Source of the DNA: Deferribacteraceae bacterium V6Fe1 | Lineage (GTDB): Bacteria; Chrysiogenota; Deferribacteres; Deferribacterales; Deferrivibrionaceae | DNA: 64,000 nucleotides | Direction: 5' to 3' | NCBI GenBank assembly: GCA_022813675.1 | Contig: CP063375.1 | Span: 1,314,001-1,378,000, forward strand | Shown: piece after piece, positions 52,400 to 62,037 of the stretch | Numbering within the stretch: position 1 is the stretch's first letter | Layout: each line of letters starts with the position of its first letter | The notes under the pieces: generated by a model | Told to the model about the DNA's origin: nothing | What the model saw: the letters and a program-made list of their open reading frames with translations, nothing else | The model's database searches: none | Program-made: the position numbers and the translations under genes

Positions 52400-53130
52400 T
52401 AGAAAAAAAATGTATTTTGCCGAATTTCTTAACTGTAATGAGTATGTTTTGTGGATTTTATTCCATCGTATCATCAATACAGGGTAATTATGTGGCGGCA
52501 GCATATGCAATATTGGTTGCGTTTGTTTTTGACGGGTTGGATGGCAAGGTTGCAAGAGCTCTTAATGCTACGAGCAAATTTGGCGTGCAGCTTGATTCTT
52601 TAAGTGATTTGGTATCGTTTGGAGTAGCTCCGGCTGTTTTGATATATATGTGGCTTTTAATCCCTTACGGGAGACTTGGATGGATGGCTGCTTTTCTTTT
52701 TGTGGCGTGTGGTGCTTTAAGGCTTGCAAGATTCAATGTGCAGGCAGGGAAGATTGATTCCACTTTTTTTGTGGGCTTACCGATTCCGTCAGCTGCAGGA
52801 ATAATAGCCACAAGTGTCCTTTTTGTTAAAGATGTGTTTGGCAATCCGACAGACTTTTCCATACCTGTTACTTATGTCTTTATGATATATCTTTTGGCAT
52901 TTTTAATGGTTAGTTCACTTCCATATTATAGTTTTAAAAAGGTTGAGGGTATTTCTAAGAGGCCCTTTAATATAATGGTTCTTTTCGTGTTGTTTATATT
53001 CATAATAGGGATGTATCCTGAAGTATTTCTCTTTCTGTTTTTTGTCGGTTATATTTTTTCAGGTCTACTACTTGGTCTACTACGTTATAAGAAGAAGATC
53101 CCGATGGAGGACAGTATAGAGGAGATTTAA
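52396..53130 (+). CDS. pssA: CDP-diacylglycerol-serine O-phosphatidyltransferase
   Basis: Integral membrane enzyme of 244 residues making phosphatidylserine from CDP-diacylglycerol and serine. The CDP-alcohol phosphatidyltransferase motif DG-x2-AR-x8-G-x3-D-x3-D is complete (DGKVAR, then GVQLDSLSD near residues 55-78). About seven hydrophobic segments. It is the membrane-embedded type II form, not the E. coli type. TTG start overlaps the psd stop. Product is the substrate of Psd. Confidence 0.93.
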   Translation: MIEKKCILPNFLTVMSMFCGFYSIVSSIQGNYVAAAYAILVAFVFDGLDGKVARALNATSKFGVQLDSLSDLVSFGVAPAVLIYMWLLIPYGRLGWMAAFLFVACGALRLARFNVQAGKIDSTFFVGLPIPSAAGIIATSVLFVKDVFGNPTDFSIPVTYVFMIYLLAFLMVSSLPYYSFKKVEGISKRPFNIMVLFVLFIFIIGMYPEVFLFLFFVGYIFSGLLLGLLRYKKKIPMEDSIEEI

Positions 53131-53155
53131 CTCTCTATACCGCAAAGGCGAATAT

Positions 53156-53191
53156 AAAGCCCTACCCTCCAACGGGGGTAGGGCTTTTTTT
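53156..53191 (+). terminator. Rho-independent terminator after pssA
   Basis: Perfect 11-bp stem AAAGCCCTACC/GGTAGGGCTTT (53156-53166, 53177-53187) with a T-run to 53191. A second hairpin, GTATAGAG/CTCTATAC (53114-53121, 53133-53140), spans the pssA stop codon just before it. No leucine-rich leader peptide is present, so this is not a leu attenuator. Confidence 0.87.
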
Positions 53192-53219
53192 GTATAGTTT
53201 AAAATAAAGGAGGAAGTCG

Positions 53220-54770
53220 ATGAGAAAAATTGTAGTATTTGACACCACATTAAGGGATGGGGAACAAGCGCCCGGTTTTAGTATGAACATTGATGAGAAG
53301 ATTAAAATGGCCTTGCAGCTTGAACGTTTGGGGGTAGACGTTATTGAAGCCGGTTTTCCTATCTCTTCACCCGGTGATTTTGAAGCGGTCAAAAAGGTCG
53401 CGGAAACTGTAAAAAAACCGGCAGTCGCAGGTCTTTGCAGAGCTAATAAAAAAGATATTGAAGTTGGTTATGAGGCACTTAAAAATGCTTTTAGACCAAG
53501 AATCCACACATTTATTGCCACGTCTGATATACATATGCAGTATAAGCTTAAAAAATCCCCTGAAGAAGTGTTGGAAACAGCTATTGAAGCGGTAAAATAT
53601 GCAAGAAATCTTTGTGAAGACGTGGAATTTAGCGCTGAAGATGCCACAAGGACTAATCTTGATTTTTTATGCAAGGTTGTTGAGGAGGTCATAAAGGCAG
53701 GGGCTAAAACAGTCAATATCCCAGATACTGTGGGTTACACCGTTCCAATGGAGTTTGAAAAGATTATTTCAACAATTATGAACAAGGTTCCAAATGTTGA
53801 CAAGGCAGCGATAAGTGTGCACTGCCATAATGATCTTGGGCTTGCGGTTGCTAATTCTTTGGCAGCTATAAAAGCTGGTGCTTCGCAGGTGGAATGCACT
53901 ATTAATGGAATAGGTGAGAGAGCTGGAAATGCCTCACTTGAAGAAGTTATAATGGCAATGTATGTAAGGCGCGATATTTTCAATGATGTAGAAAATGGGA
54001 TTAATACTCATGAAATCTACAAAACGAGCAGACTTTTGACTTCTATTACTGGTGTGGAAGTACAGCCAAACAAGGCAATTATCGGTAAAAATGCTTTTGC
54101 TCACGAAGCCGGGATACATCAGGATGGTGTTTTAAAAGAGAGAACAACTTATGAAATAATGACACCTGAAAGTGTTGGTTTTCCGTCTAACAAACTTGTT
54201 CTTGGGAAACATTCCGGAAGGCATGCTCTTTTAAAAAGAATTCAAGATTTGGGTTATGATATAGAAGGGGTAGATATCGAGAAAGTGTATAATAAATTTA
54301 AGGTATTGGCTGACAAAAAGAAAGAGGTCTATGACGAAGATATTGAAATAATCATTGAAAATCAAACTAGTAGTGCCAAAGAGGCTTTTTCTCTTGAATA
54401 TATAAATATTGTTAGTGGTAATACCGCTGTGCCAACTGCAACAGTGCAGCTTATGGATGCTAAAGGTAATATCAGTATGGATGCCTCAACAGGTGATGGC
54501 CCGGTAGATGCAAGCTTTAAGGCTATTGAGAGGATAGCAGGAATTCAAGGCAGGCTTAAAAAGTATAGAATAAATGCAGTAACAGCTGGAAAAGATGCTC
54601 AAGGGGAAGTGGTAGTGAGTGTGGTTTTTGAAGATTCAGGTGTAGAGGTTACCGGACGTGGATATTCCACAGACGTTGTTGAGGCAAGTGCAAAAGCTTA
54701 TTTAAATGCTTTAAACAGATATTTAAATAGAAAAAATTTTGGTAAAAAAGAAGTTAGTGAAACAATATAG
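53220..54770 (+). CDS. leuA: 2-isopropylmalate synthase
   Basis: First committed step of leucine synthesis: acetyl-CoA plus 2-ketoisovalerate. The 516-residue protein begins with VVFDTTLRDGEQAPGFSM (metal-binding catalytic motif), has VHCHNDLGLAVANSLAAIKAGA with the HxH metal ligands, GIGERAGNASLEEVIMA and GKHSGRHAL, and a C-terminal LeuA-type allosteric domain (about 385-505). GGAGG precedes the ATG. Completes the ilvBNC-psd-pssA-leuA block seen in related phyla. Confidence 0.96.
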   Translation: MRKIVVFDTTLRDGEQAPGFSMNIDEKIKMALQLERLGVDVIEAGFPISSPGDFEAVKKVAETVKKPAVAGLCRANKKDIEVGYEALKNAFRPRIHTFIATSDIHMQYKLKKSPEEVLETAIEAVKYARNLCEDVEFSAEDATRTNLDFLCKVVEEVIKAGAKTVNIPDTVGYTVPMEFEKIISTIMNKVPNVDKAAISVHCHNDLGLAVANSLAAIKAGASQVECTINGIGERAGNASLEEVIMAMYVRRDIFNDVENGINTHEIYKTSRLLTSITGVEVQPNKAIIGKNAFAHEAGIHQDGVLKERTTYEIMTPESVGFPSNKLVLGKHSGRHALLKRIQDLGYDIEGVDIEKVYNKFKVLADKKKEVYDEDIEIIIENQTSSAKEAFSLEYINIVSGNTAVPTATVQLMDAKGNISMDASTGDGPVDASFKAIERIAGIQGRLKKYRINAVTAGKDAQGEVVVSVVFEDSGVEVTGRGYSTDVVEASAKAYLNALNRYLNRKNFGKKEVSETI

Positions 54771-54800
54771 AGTATGCCGGTTTTCCGGCATACTTTTTTT
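54771..54800 (+). terminator. Terminator after leuA (bidirectional)
   Basis: Perfect 10-bp stem AGTATGCCGG/CCGGCATACT with a TTTT loop and a T-run to 54800. It begins on the base after the leuA stop and also lies at the end of the converging gene at 54799-55710. Confidence 0.9.
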
Positions 54801-55710
54801 AAAATTTGTATCCTAAAATAATACCTGAGAATATTTTTGACTCTTCGTAAAAACCTATGTTTGAATATTTTTCAGAGTATCCTGCAGTTAGAGTAAGGTA
54901 AGTTTTTTCAAACCCTAAAGGGTCGTCAAAATTGCAAATAAGCATAAGGTTATATGAATTCTCACTACGTTTTTTCCCGAAAATAGGTTCATTGTCTTGA
55001 TAATATTTTTTATTAAGATTTATTTTAAATATTAGTTTAAGGTTTCTTTTGAAATAAAGGGATGAAAAACCCGCACCGTATCCATAATAGCTATTGCTTT
55101 CACCTTTTGCTTTTGAAGCGTTGAAAGATGCTTCAGGGATAAACAATAAGCCTCTGATTTTTGTTTTAATGTTATAACCTACAATGAAGTCTTTAAAAAT
55201 AGCATCCCTTTTTAGAATGCTGTAATTGACATCATCTTTTCTGACATCCATATATTTTAAATTATATTTAATTAAAAAGTTTGAATTCATTACTTTATTG
55301 AGTTCAAAATTAAGACCATAAGTGTAAATATCTGTTTCTTCTCTCTTACTGTTTAATTGGTATGGGTTTTTCCACCCTTTTTTAAAAGGGTCAATAAATA
55401 TTTGAGCTTTTAAATCACCGTAATTTTCCATTTTCTTTTTACCGGAAATAAAAAGTCCGCGAGCATCACCGGAATAGCCTATACCTCCGGAGATAGATGA
55501 ATCGCCGTATCTTTTTGAGATGTTAAGCTCACCTATGGGTATTGTATCATTATTGTATGACCCGGGTTTATCGTATTTGCTCAAATAATCATTACCGCTT
55601 GTTTCAAAATTGCTTTTTGTGGCAGTAAATATGGAGCCTATACCTATTTTCGTTTCGGCATAGAGATTATTGATTGCAAAAATTAATAAGACTATTAGAA
55701 AACGTGTCAT
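54799..55710 (-). CDS. Hypothetical outer membrane beta-barrel-like protein
   Basis: A 303-residue exported protein with a signal peptide (MTRFLIVLLIFAINNLYA), many alternating aromatic/polar stretches typical of transmembrane beta strands (for example SISGGIGYSGDARGLFISG and KIRGLLFIPEASFN), no cysteine-rich or catalytic motif, and a C-terminal GYKF ending in Phe as in barrels recognised by BamA. It may belong to the DUF2860 type of putative outer membrane proteins, but I cannot confirm this. Single gene between converging leuA and divergent mraZ. Function unknown. Confidence 0.65.
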   Translation of the reverse strand: MTRFLIVLLIFAINNLYAETKIGIGSIFTATKSNFETSGNDYLSKYDKPGSYNNDTIPIGELNISKRYGDSSISGGIGYSGDARGLFISGKKKMENYGDLKAQIFIDPFKKGWKNPYQLNSKREETDIYTYGLNFELNKVMNSNFLIKYNLKYMDVRKDDVNYSILKRDAIFKDFIVGYNIKTKIRGLLFIPEASFNASKAKGESNSYYGYGAGFSSLYFKRNLKLIFKINLNKKYYQDNEPIFGKKRSENSYNLMLICNFDDPLGFEKTYLTLTAGYSEKYSNIGFYEESKIFSGIILGYKF

Positions 55711-55768
55711 TAAACACCTCAGTTAAATTTTTATTGAAAGCCAGGGTTCTCTTAGCAACTGCCTAATC

Positions 55769-55797
55769 AATATATGTATTTTTTTGCATTGCGTAAA
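55769..55797 (-). promoter_or_regulatory. Candidate promoter of the barrel protein gene
   Basis: On the minus strand TTTACG (55797-55792), 17-base spacer, TATATT (55774-55769), about 60 bases upstream of the start codon. Weak -35. Confidence 0.35.
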
Positions 55798-55854
55798 GGT
55801 TATATTTTTAAGCGTTTTTTACTGAATAAAAAGAAAGTTTTATAGATATTTCCC

Positions 55855-55884
55855 TTGACAGCAAATGTTGTATATGTGTATTAT
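55855..55884 (+). promoter_or_regulatory. Promoter of the mraZ (dcw) operon
   Basis: Consensus TTGACA (55855-55860), 18-base spacer, TATTAT (55879-55884), expected start near 55891, within the repeat array that overlaps the mraZ start. Confidence 0.6.
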
Positions 55885-55885
55885 T

Positions 55886-55921
55886 TGTCATATAATGTCA
55901 TTTATTGGTATGGAATGTTAT
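55886..55921 (+). repeat. Four 10-bp-phased hexamers, candidate MraZ operator
   Basis: TGTCAT (55886), TGTCAT (55896), TGGTAT (55906) and TGTTAT (55916) recur at exactly 10-base intervals, consensus TGKYAT, with the last copy running into the mraZ ATG. MraZ in other bacteria is known to bind short direct repeats with a 10-bp period upstream of its own gene. Binding here is inference. Confidence 0.6.
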
Positions 55922-56384
55922 GAAAATTTTAGGAAGTTTCAAAGGCAAAAGTTTGCACACCATCAACGAAACAGGCCGCGTCAGTATTCCGTCAAAATTT
56001 AGAGATATCCTTAAATCAAAATATAACGAAGAATCATTGATCTTAGTTTCACTTGGTAGTCACATTGTAGCTTATCCGGTATATGAGTGGGCAAAGCTTG
56101 AGGAAGCGTGGGAAAAGGAGCCGCCAAGTGATCCAAAAGTAAAAAAATTTATAAAGTATCTGTATTCTACTGCTGAAGACTGCTCCATCGACCGACAGGG
56201 TAGGATATTGATACCGAATATCTTGAGAGAAAAGACAGGTTTGGCTTCTGAATGCGTGATAGTAGGTGTAAGAAATAAAATAGAGATATGGCCTAAAGAT
56301 AAATGGGATGCAGAGTTTGAACATATTGATGTGGAGGATATGTTCAATACGATTTCTGAACAGTTTCCTGAGATAAATTTGTAG
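55920..56384 (+). CDS. mraZ: Transcriptional regulator MraZ
   Basis: DNA-binding protein at the head of the division and cell wall cluster, 154 residues, made of two AbrB/SpoVT-like halves. The first has the DRxGR-type motif as NETGRVSIPSKFRD, the second IDRQGRILIPNILRE. ATG 55920 gives MKILGSFKGKSLHTI; an in-frame TTG at 55905 would add five residues and lies within the repeats. Proposed to repress its own operon through the phased repeats directly upstream. rsmH follows after 10 bases. Confidence 0.94.
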   Translation: MKILGSFKGKSLHTINETGRVSIPSKFRDILKSKYNEESLILVSLGSHIVAYPVYEWAKLEEAWEKEPPSDPKVKKFIKYLYSTAEDCSIDRQGRILIPNILREKTGLASECVIVGVRNKIEIWPKDKWDAEFEHIDVEDMFNTISEQFPEINL

Positions 56385-56394
56385 CAGGTGATAA

Positions 56395-57318
56395 ATGCAT
56401 AAACCTGTGATGTCTAAAGAGTTGATAGAATACTTAAAACCGGTAAAAGGTGGCGTATATGTTGATTGCACCGGCGGTGGTGGCGGACATGCTAAGCTGG
56501 TTTTGGAAAAGATAGGTGAGTCGGGAAAGCTTATAATCTTAGACAGAGACCAAGATGCCATAGAGAGATTAAAGGAGAAGTTTAATTTGCCTAATGTTAT
56601 GGTAGTAAATGAGAATTTTTCGAATATTTCAAGTGTGCTGTCAGGATTAGGCATTCAGGCTGTTGACGGTTTATATGCGGACTTTGGGACTTCAAGCTTT
56701 CAGTTAAATGATCCCCAGAGGGGTTTTTCTTTTTTAAGGTCAGGCCCGTTAGATATGAGGATGGATAAAAATCTCGAAATAGATGCCTATACCGTAGTGA
56801 ATAACTATCCTGAGGAAACAATTGCAAATATTCTTAAAAAATATGGAGAAGAACAATTTGCTAAGCGCATTGCGGGAAAAATAATTCAAAAAAGGGCTAT
56901 TGAAAAAATATCTACAACTAAAGAGCTTGCAGACATAATTTTTGACGCCGTACCTAAAAAATTTCATAAACCTGGTGTTCATCCGGCAACAAAATCTTTT
57001 CAAGCATTGAGAATATTTGTAAATAAAGAGCTTGAGTCTATAGAATCATTGTTAAAATCACTTGAAAAAATTATAAAAAAGTCAGGGCGTGTAGTTTTTA
57101 TTTCTTTTCATTCTCTTGAAGACAGGCTTGTTAAAGATATGCTTAATTATTATGCTAAAGATTGTATTTGTGAGATAAAAACACCTATATGTAATTGTGG
57201 CAAAATTAAGACTTTTAAAATACTAACCAAGAAACCGGTTACTCCATCCGAAAGCGAGATAAATGATAATAAGCTAAGCAGAAGTGCAAAGCTTAGGGCT
57301 GCGGAGAAAATTGTATGA
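56395..57318 (+). CDS. rsmH: 16S rRNA (cytosine-1402-N4)-methyltransferase
   Basis: Methylates C1402 in the ribosomal P site. The 307-residue protein (MraW) starts MHKPVMSKELIEYL, has the SAM-binding YVDCTGGGGGHAKLVLEK, DGLYADFGTSSFQLNDPQRGFSF, and the C-terminal blocks ATKSFQALRIFVNKELE and ISFHSLEDRLVK. In most relatives the active region reads DLGVSS; here DFGTSS. Full length. Overlaps ftsL by 4 bases. Confidence 0.95.
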   Translation: MHKPVMSKELIEYLKPVKGGVYVDCTGGGGGHAKLVLEKIGESGKLIILDRDQDAIERLKEKFNLPNVMVVNENFSNISSVLSGLGIQAVDGLYADFGTSSFQLNDPQRGFSFLRSGPLDMRMDKNLEIDAYTVVNNYPEETIANILKKYGEEQFAKRIAGKIIQKRAIEKISTTKELADIIFDAVPKKFHKPGVHPATKSFQALRIFVNKELESIESLLKSLEKIIKKSGRVVFISFHSLEDRLVKDMLNYYAKDCICEIKTPICNCGKIKTFKILTKKPVTPSESEINDNKLSRSAKLRAAEKIV

Positions 57319-57611
57319 AAGCTTTAATTGCCAGTATTAAATTATTTGAAGTTAATATCAATAAAGCCTTTTTTCTTAAGATTTTTTTACTTGCAATTAT
57401 CATAATAGCAATTATTTCTGTCAAAATTTCATGTATCAAGACCGGATACCAGATCAGCAGGATTACAGACGAACTTCAAAAGGTCAGAATTAAGTATGAA
57501 TCTTTAAGGAAAATTGAGTACAAGTATACAAATACTGGGTTGCTTACGGAAAAAAGTGAAAGTTTGGGGATGCGTCACATAAACCTGGAGCATACTTTTT
57601 ATGTTAAATGA
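57315..57611 (+). CDS. ftsL: FtsL-like cell division protein
   Basis: A 98-residue bitopic protein: short cytoplasmic N-terminus, one membrane segment (about residues 21-41, rich in Ile/Leu), then a periplasmic heptad-like coiled coil (ISRITDELQKVRIKYESLRK). FtsL sequences are poorly conserved, so the call relies on topology, size and the invariant position between rsmH and ftsI. It overlaps both neighbours (4 and 11 bases). Would form the FtsQLB-type subcomplex of the divisome. Confidence 0.8.
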   Translation: MKALIASIKLFEVNINKAFFLKIFLLAIIIIAIISVKISCIKTGYQISRITDELQKVRIKYESLRKIEYKYTNTGLLTEKSESLGMRHINLEHTFYVK

Positions 57612-59271
57612 TTATTTTAAGGCAACATTTATTGCCGGAGCATTGACAGTTTGTCTTATTATAATTTTGGGCAGGCTTCTTTACTTGCAAGTGTATAAAC
57701 AGAGCTTTTACGAAAACTTTTCAAAAAAGCAATCTACTGCTGTTATTACACTTGATAGGAATAGAGGGGTAATATATGACAGAAATGGTAAAGTGTTAGC
57801 TCAAAATGTGTATAATGCCTCGGTTTATGTGGATGCTTCCAAATTAGATAATCCAAGAAATTTTATCTATGTGTTGAAGGTTAATGGAATCGAATTGTCA
57901 AAAAGGACTAAGGAAAAAATATTCAAAAAAGACAGATTTGTTTGGATAGCAAGAGGGATGGATGTAGAAAAGGCTAAAAAATTGACGCGTTTGGATGACA
58001 ATTTGCAAGTAATTTTGCAGGAGCACAGATTTTATCCTGAAGGGGATATAGTCTCTAAAACCGTTGGATTTACAGGTATAGATAATCAAGGATTGGAAGG
58101 GGTGGAAACGTTTTTTGAATCTTCTCTTAAAGGGGAAAAGGTTAATGTTTCAGTTTTGAAAGACAGTAGAGGGAAAACACTTGTGTTTGAGGACAGAGCA
58201 GTAAAGACGAATCCTGAAAATAGTCTGTATTTATCCATAGATTCAAATTTGCAGAAGGTGGTTACTTCAATACTTTACAATGACTTGAAAGAGATTGGGG
58301 CAAAGTCTGTTTTTGCCGCTGCTATGGATGTAAATACTGGAGAAATAATTTTTTCTTCATCTGTACCAACATACGATTCCAATGAATTTGATAAATACGA
58401 AAAAACATTATGGAAAGACCCGCTCTTCTATTATCTTTTTGAACCGGGATCAATATTTAAGGCTGTTACTTTCTCAGTGCTTGCCGAGGAAAATCTTATT
58501 AAGAGGGATGAAAAAGTTTATTGTGAAAACGGTAAATACCCTTATGCAGGTCATATATTTAATGATGTGCATAAATTTGAACGCCTTACATATGAAGAGA
58601 TATTTGCCAATTCAAGTAATATCGGTACAATCAAACTTACAGAAAAGATTAGCTCAGCACAGTTTTACAAATATCTCAAAAAATATGGTTTTGGAGAATT
58701 AACAGGCACAAAAGGGTTTGCTGAAGAATCAGGTTTTTTAAGAAATGTAAAAGATTGGTCAAAGCTTTCAAAACCATCAGTATCTATCGGACAAGAAATT
58801 CTCGTTACCCCTATACAGATGTTGAGATTTTATGGGGCATTAGCTAACGGTGGCTATGCTGTCAGACCTACTATTATAAAAGGTAAGACCGAAGAAAGAG
58901 AAAAAATTTTAAGTGCACAAACTGCGACCTTATTAAAAAAACTTCTGATTGCTGCAGTTGAAACGGGGACAGGCCAGAATGCCAAATCTGAATTAATTAA
59001 AATAGCCGGCAAAACAGGTACTGCTCAAAAATTTGATAAATCAACGAATAGTTATTCATATAGGGATTACAACGCAAGTTTTATAGGTTTTTTCCCTGTT
59101 GAAAAACCGAGATATGTAATGATTGTTACTTATGATTCACCGAGAAAATCAATTTATGGCGGAAGTACGGCTGCTTACACATTTAAAAAGATAGCCGAGC
59201 AAATGGCAATTCATTTCAGACTAAATATAAATAAAATGATGGTGGAAAATGAAAATAGAAAAGCTTCTTAA
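57601..59271 (+). CDS. ftsI: Division-specific peptidoglycan transpeptidase (class B PBP)
   Basis: Septal penicillin-binding protein of 556 residues with an N-terminal membrane anchor (about 9-28), the pedestal domain (LDRNRGVIYDRNGKVLA, GLEGVETFFESSLKG) and the transpeptidase domain with the active-site serine in PGSIFK (SxxK), the SSN triad in NSSNIGT and KTGT in AGKTGTAQ. No PASTA domain is present. Position after ftsL and before murE identifies it as FtsI. Overlaps murE by 23 bases. Confidence 0.95.
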   Translation: MLNDYFKATFIAGALTVCLIIILGRLLYLQVYKQSFYENFSKKQSTAVITLDRNRGVIYDRNGKVLAQNVYNASVYVDASKLDNPRNFIYVLKVNGIELSKRTKEKIFKKDRFVWIARGMDVEKAKKLTRLDDNLQVILQEHRFYPEGDIVSKTVGFTGIDNQGLEGVETFFESSLKGEKVNVSVLKDSRGKTLVFEDRAVKTNPENSLYLSIDSNLQKVVTSILYNDLKEIGAKSVFAAAMDVNTGEIIFSSSVPTYDSNEFDKYEKTLWKDPLFYYLFEPGSIFKAVTFSVLAEENLIKRDEKVYCENGKYPYAGHIFNDVHKFERLTYEEIFANSSNIGTIKLTEKISSAQFYKYLKKYGFGELTGTKGFAEESGFLRNVKDWSKLSKPSVSIGQEILVTPIQMLRFYGALANGGYAVRPTIIKGKTEEREKILSAQTATLLKKLLIAAVETGTGQNAKSELIKIAGKTGTAQKFDKSTNSYSYRDYNASFIGFFPVEKPRYVMIVTYDSPRKSIYGGSTAAYTFKKIAEQMAIHFRLNINKMMVENENRKAS

Positions 59272-60694
59272 AGACATAAAAGTGTTGGAAATTTCTGACT
59301 CTGCTCTTTTAGAGAAAGAAGTAGAAGATATCTCATTTGATAATAGAGATATAAAGCCTAACTCAATTTTTGTGGCAATAAAAGGTGAAGCATTTGACAC
59401 TCACTCGGTAATTAATGATGTTTATAGTTCGGGGGAAGTTGTCTGCGTATTAACAGAAAAGAAAGTTGACAATATCCCTTACATTTTGGTGGATGATTCA
59501 AAAAAAGCATTTAACAATATATGCTTAAATTATTTTAATATAGACCTTAATAAATTTGTGAAAATAGGGATTACCGGTACAAACGGCAAAACTACTACAT
59601 CCTATTTGGTAGAGAGTATATTAAAGTCAAACGGAGCAAAAACTATAAGGCTTGGCACTGTAGAATATGATATTTGCGGCGAAAAATTAACAGCCAATAA
59701 TACTACACCGGGGATGTACGAGATTTGCAGTATGATAGCAAAAGGGGTCAAAAAAGGTGCCGATGCTCTTGTCATGGAGATATCCTCACATGCGCTTAAA
59801 CAAAATCGTATATTTGGGTTAAAATTTGATGTAGCAGTTTTTACAAATCTTTCAGGTGATCACCTTGATTACCATCTGAGCATGGACGATTATTACAATT
59901 CTAAAAAAATACTGTTTACGGATTTATATTCTGACAAGTGTGTCATTAATATTGAAGGGGAATACGGGTATAAGCTTTATAATGAAATTAATATTAAAAA
60001 GCTGTCATGCGCAGTTTCAAAAGATGCAAATCTTGTCCCGCGTGATGTGGACTATCATTTGGATGGGATAAACTGTAAACTAAAGAGTGGTTCTTTTGAT
60101 TTGGATATAACTTCATGTCTTGTGGGCCAACATAATTTGGAAAATATACTTTGTGCTGTTGGTGCAGGATATATGTTAAATATTAATGGTGATGCTATTC
60201 GAAAAGGTATTGAAAGTCTAAAGAATGTTCCTGGCAGATTGGAAAAAATAGAAAGTAACGGAATTTATTATTTTGTGGATTATGCACATACCGATGATGC
60301 ATTGTTAAATGTTTTAAGAGCCCTTAGTTTTTATAAAAAGAATAGAATTATCACTGTATTTGGTTGCGGTGGTGACAGGGACAAGACAAAAAGACCGAGA
60401 ATGGCAAAAGCCGCGGAACAATATTCGGATAAGATAATTGTTACCAGCGATAATCCGAGAACTGAAGATCCTGAAAAAATTATTGAAGATATTTTACAGG
60501 GGTTTGAAGATAAAAAATGTGTGGTTGTTATCCCTGACAGAAGAAAAGCTATTCAATATACCACAACTATTGCTGAAGAAGGTGATATTGTGCTTGTGGC
60601 TGGTAAAGGGCATGAGGATTATCAGATAATAGGGAAAGAGAAAATTCACTTTGATGACAAAGAGGAAATTTTAAAGGCGATAAGTGAGAAATGA
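59249..60694 (+). CDS. murE: UDP-MurNAc-L-Ala-D-Glu:meso-diaminopimelate ligase
   Basis: Adds the third residue to the peptidoglycan stem peptide. The 481-residue Mur ligase has the ATP-binding GITGTNGKTTTSYLVES (about 109-125), the carbamylated-lysine region and NTTPGMYEI, LSGDHLDYH, and DNPRTEDP. The DNPR motif marks meso-diaminopimelate as the added residue rather than lysine. It overlaps ftsI by 23 bases and murF by 4 bases, consistent with tight coupling. Confidence 0.95.
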   Translation: MKIEKLLKDIKVLEISDSALLEKEVEDISFDNRDIKPNSIFVAIKGEAFDTHSVINDVYSSGEVVCVLTEKKVDNIPYILVDDSKKAFNNICLNYFNIDLNKFVKIGITGTNGKTTTSYLVESILKSNGAKTIRLGTVEYDICGEKLTANNTTPGMYEICSMIAKGVKKGADALVMEISSHALKQNRIFGLKFDVAVFTNLSGDHLDYHLSMDDYYNSKKILFTDLYSDKCVINIEGEYGYKLYNEINIKKLSCAVSKDANLVPRDVDYHLDGINCKLKSGSFDLDITSCLVGQHNLENILCAVGAGYMLNINGDAIRKGIESLKNVPGRLEKIESNGIYYFVDYAHTDDALLNVLRALSFYKKNRIITVFGCGGDRDKTKRPRMAKAAEQYSDKIIVTSDNPRTEDPEKIIEDILQGFEDKKCVVVIPDRRKAIQYTTTIAEEGDIVLVAGKGHEDYQIIGKEKIHFDDKEEILKAISEK

Positions 60695-62037
60695 GACAAT
60701 TTGAAATTGATAAATATTTGAAAAAATTTGAGTCGGCTGAAGTTAACGAATTTTTACCTTTTAAAGGTGTGTCAATAGACAGCAGGACTATAAAAAAAGG
60801 GGAAATATTTATCGGGCTTAAGGGTGAAAATTTTGATGGTAATCTTTTTGCAGAAAGGGCAGCTGCCAATGGTGCATCATTGTTGATATTGGATAATGAA
60901 GAGGTATTTAAAAAAATAAATTATCCTAAGGTGTTGGTAAAAAATAGTTTAATTGCACTGAAAGAGATAGGGGGATCATGTCTGTCCGAGTTTGGCGGAA
61001 AGCTTATTTGTATTACCGGAAGTGCCGGGAAAACAACTGCCAAAAAGATGGTAAGTGATGTTTTAAATTCCAAATATAAGGTTTTCACTGCATATAAAAA
61101 TTATAATAATGAAATAGGTGTAGCCTTAAATGCGGCAAATCTTGATTTGGACGCTGAATATGCGGTTTTTGAAATCGGTACAAATAATCCTGGGGAGATT
61201 GAGCTTCTTGCAAAGTATCTTTCTCCTGATGTCAGTATAATTACAAATATCGGCAAATCTCATATTGGCCGCTTTAAAAGTATTGAAAATATAGCAAAAG
61301 AAAAGTTAACACTTTTGAATTATACCAAAAAAGTCAGTTATCTTTATGAAAACTGCCTAAATTTTATTGGGAATAGTGCCGACATTATTGTCAGTTACGG
61401 TATTTCGGAAAATAATTCTGCTGTTATTTCAGATATTTATAGAGAAGGGAATAAATTGAATTTTTCCATAAAATATAAAGATAAAAAGTATAACCTGCAA
61501 CTTAACCACATATATCGTCACTTTGTTTATAATGCGACGGCAGCAGCTATTTTAGGACTGGATGAAGGGTTAGAGATAAGAGACATTCAATATGCACTTA
61601 AAAATTTTACTCCTGAAGAGCACAGGGGGAATGTTATTGAGACAGGCGTCCTGACAATAGTAGATGATACATATAATTGTTCATTTGAGTCTTTGGTTGA
61701 AGCGATAAAAAATTTTAGTGAGCTTAATAATGCCAAGAAATACGCAATAGTGGGTGAAATGGCGGAGATCGAAGGTTTTGAAGATGAATTTTATGAGAAA
61801 ATTTACAATCTTGCCTGCTCACTCAAAGGTATACAATTTACCTTTTTTGGTGAAAAGTACAAAAAGTATGATGAAAATGGATATATTGAAATAATTACAC
61901 AAAAAGAGAAGTTACTTGAAAGGCTTTCTTCAATCAATGATGGCATTGTATTACTGAAGGCCTCAAGAAGTAAAAAGTTTGATGAGTATGTTGATTATTT
62001 GAAGACAAATACAAAGAGGAGGAGCAATGCTTTATAA
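60691..62037 (+). CDS. murF: UDP-MurNAc-tripeptide:D-Ala-D-Ala ligase
   Basis: Adds D-alanyl-D-alanine to complete the pentapeptide. The 448-residue Mur ligase has [27 protein letters not shown] at the N-terminus, Walker-like [51 protein letters not shown] and [17 protein letters not shown]. These are the MurF family blocks. Overlaps murE by 4 and mraY by 11 bases. Confidence 0.95.
   Translation: MRQFEIDKYLKKFESAEVNEFLPFKGVSIDSRTIKKGEIFIGLKGENFDGNLFAERAAANGASLLILDNEEVFKKINYPKVLVKNSLIALKEIGGSCLSEFGGKLICITGSAGKTTAKKMVSDVLNSKYKVFTAYKNYNNEIGVALNAANLDLDAEYAVFEIGTNNPGEIELLAKYLSPDVSIITNIGKSHIGRFKSIENIAKEKLTLLNYTKKVSYLYENCLNFIGNSADIIVSYGISENNSAVISDIYREGNKLNFSIKYKDKKYNLQLNHIYRHFVYNATAAAILGLDEGLEIRDIQYALKNFTPEEHRGNVIETGVLTIVDDTYNCSFESLVEAIKNFSELNNAKKYAIVGEMAEIEGFEDEFYEKIYNLACSLKGIQFTFFGEKYKKYDENGYIEIITQKEKLLERLSSINDGIVLLKASRSKKFDEYVDYLKTNTKRRSNAL

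Noticed and set aside
53114-53191. Leucine attenuator upstream of leuA
   Set aside because: Two hairpins are present, but there is no leader peptide with leucine codons and no alternative antiterminator pairing was visible; a plain terminator after pssA explains the structure.
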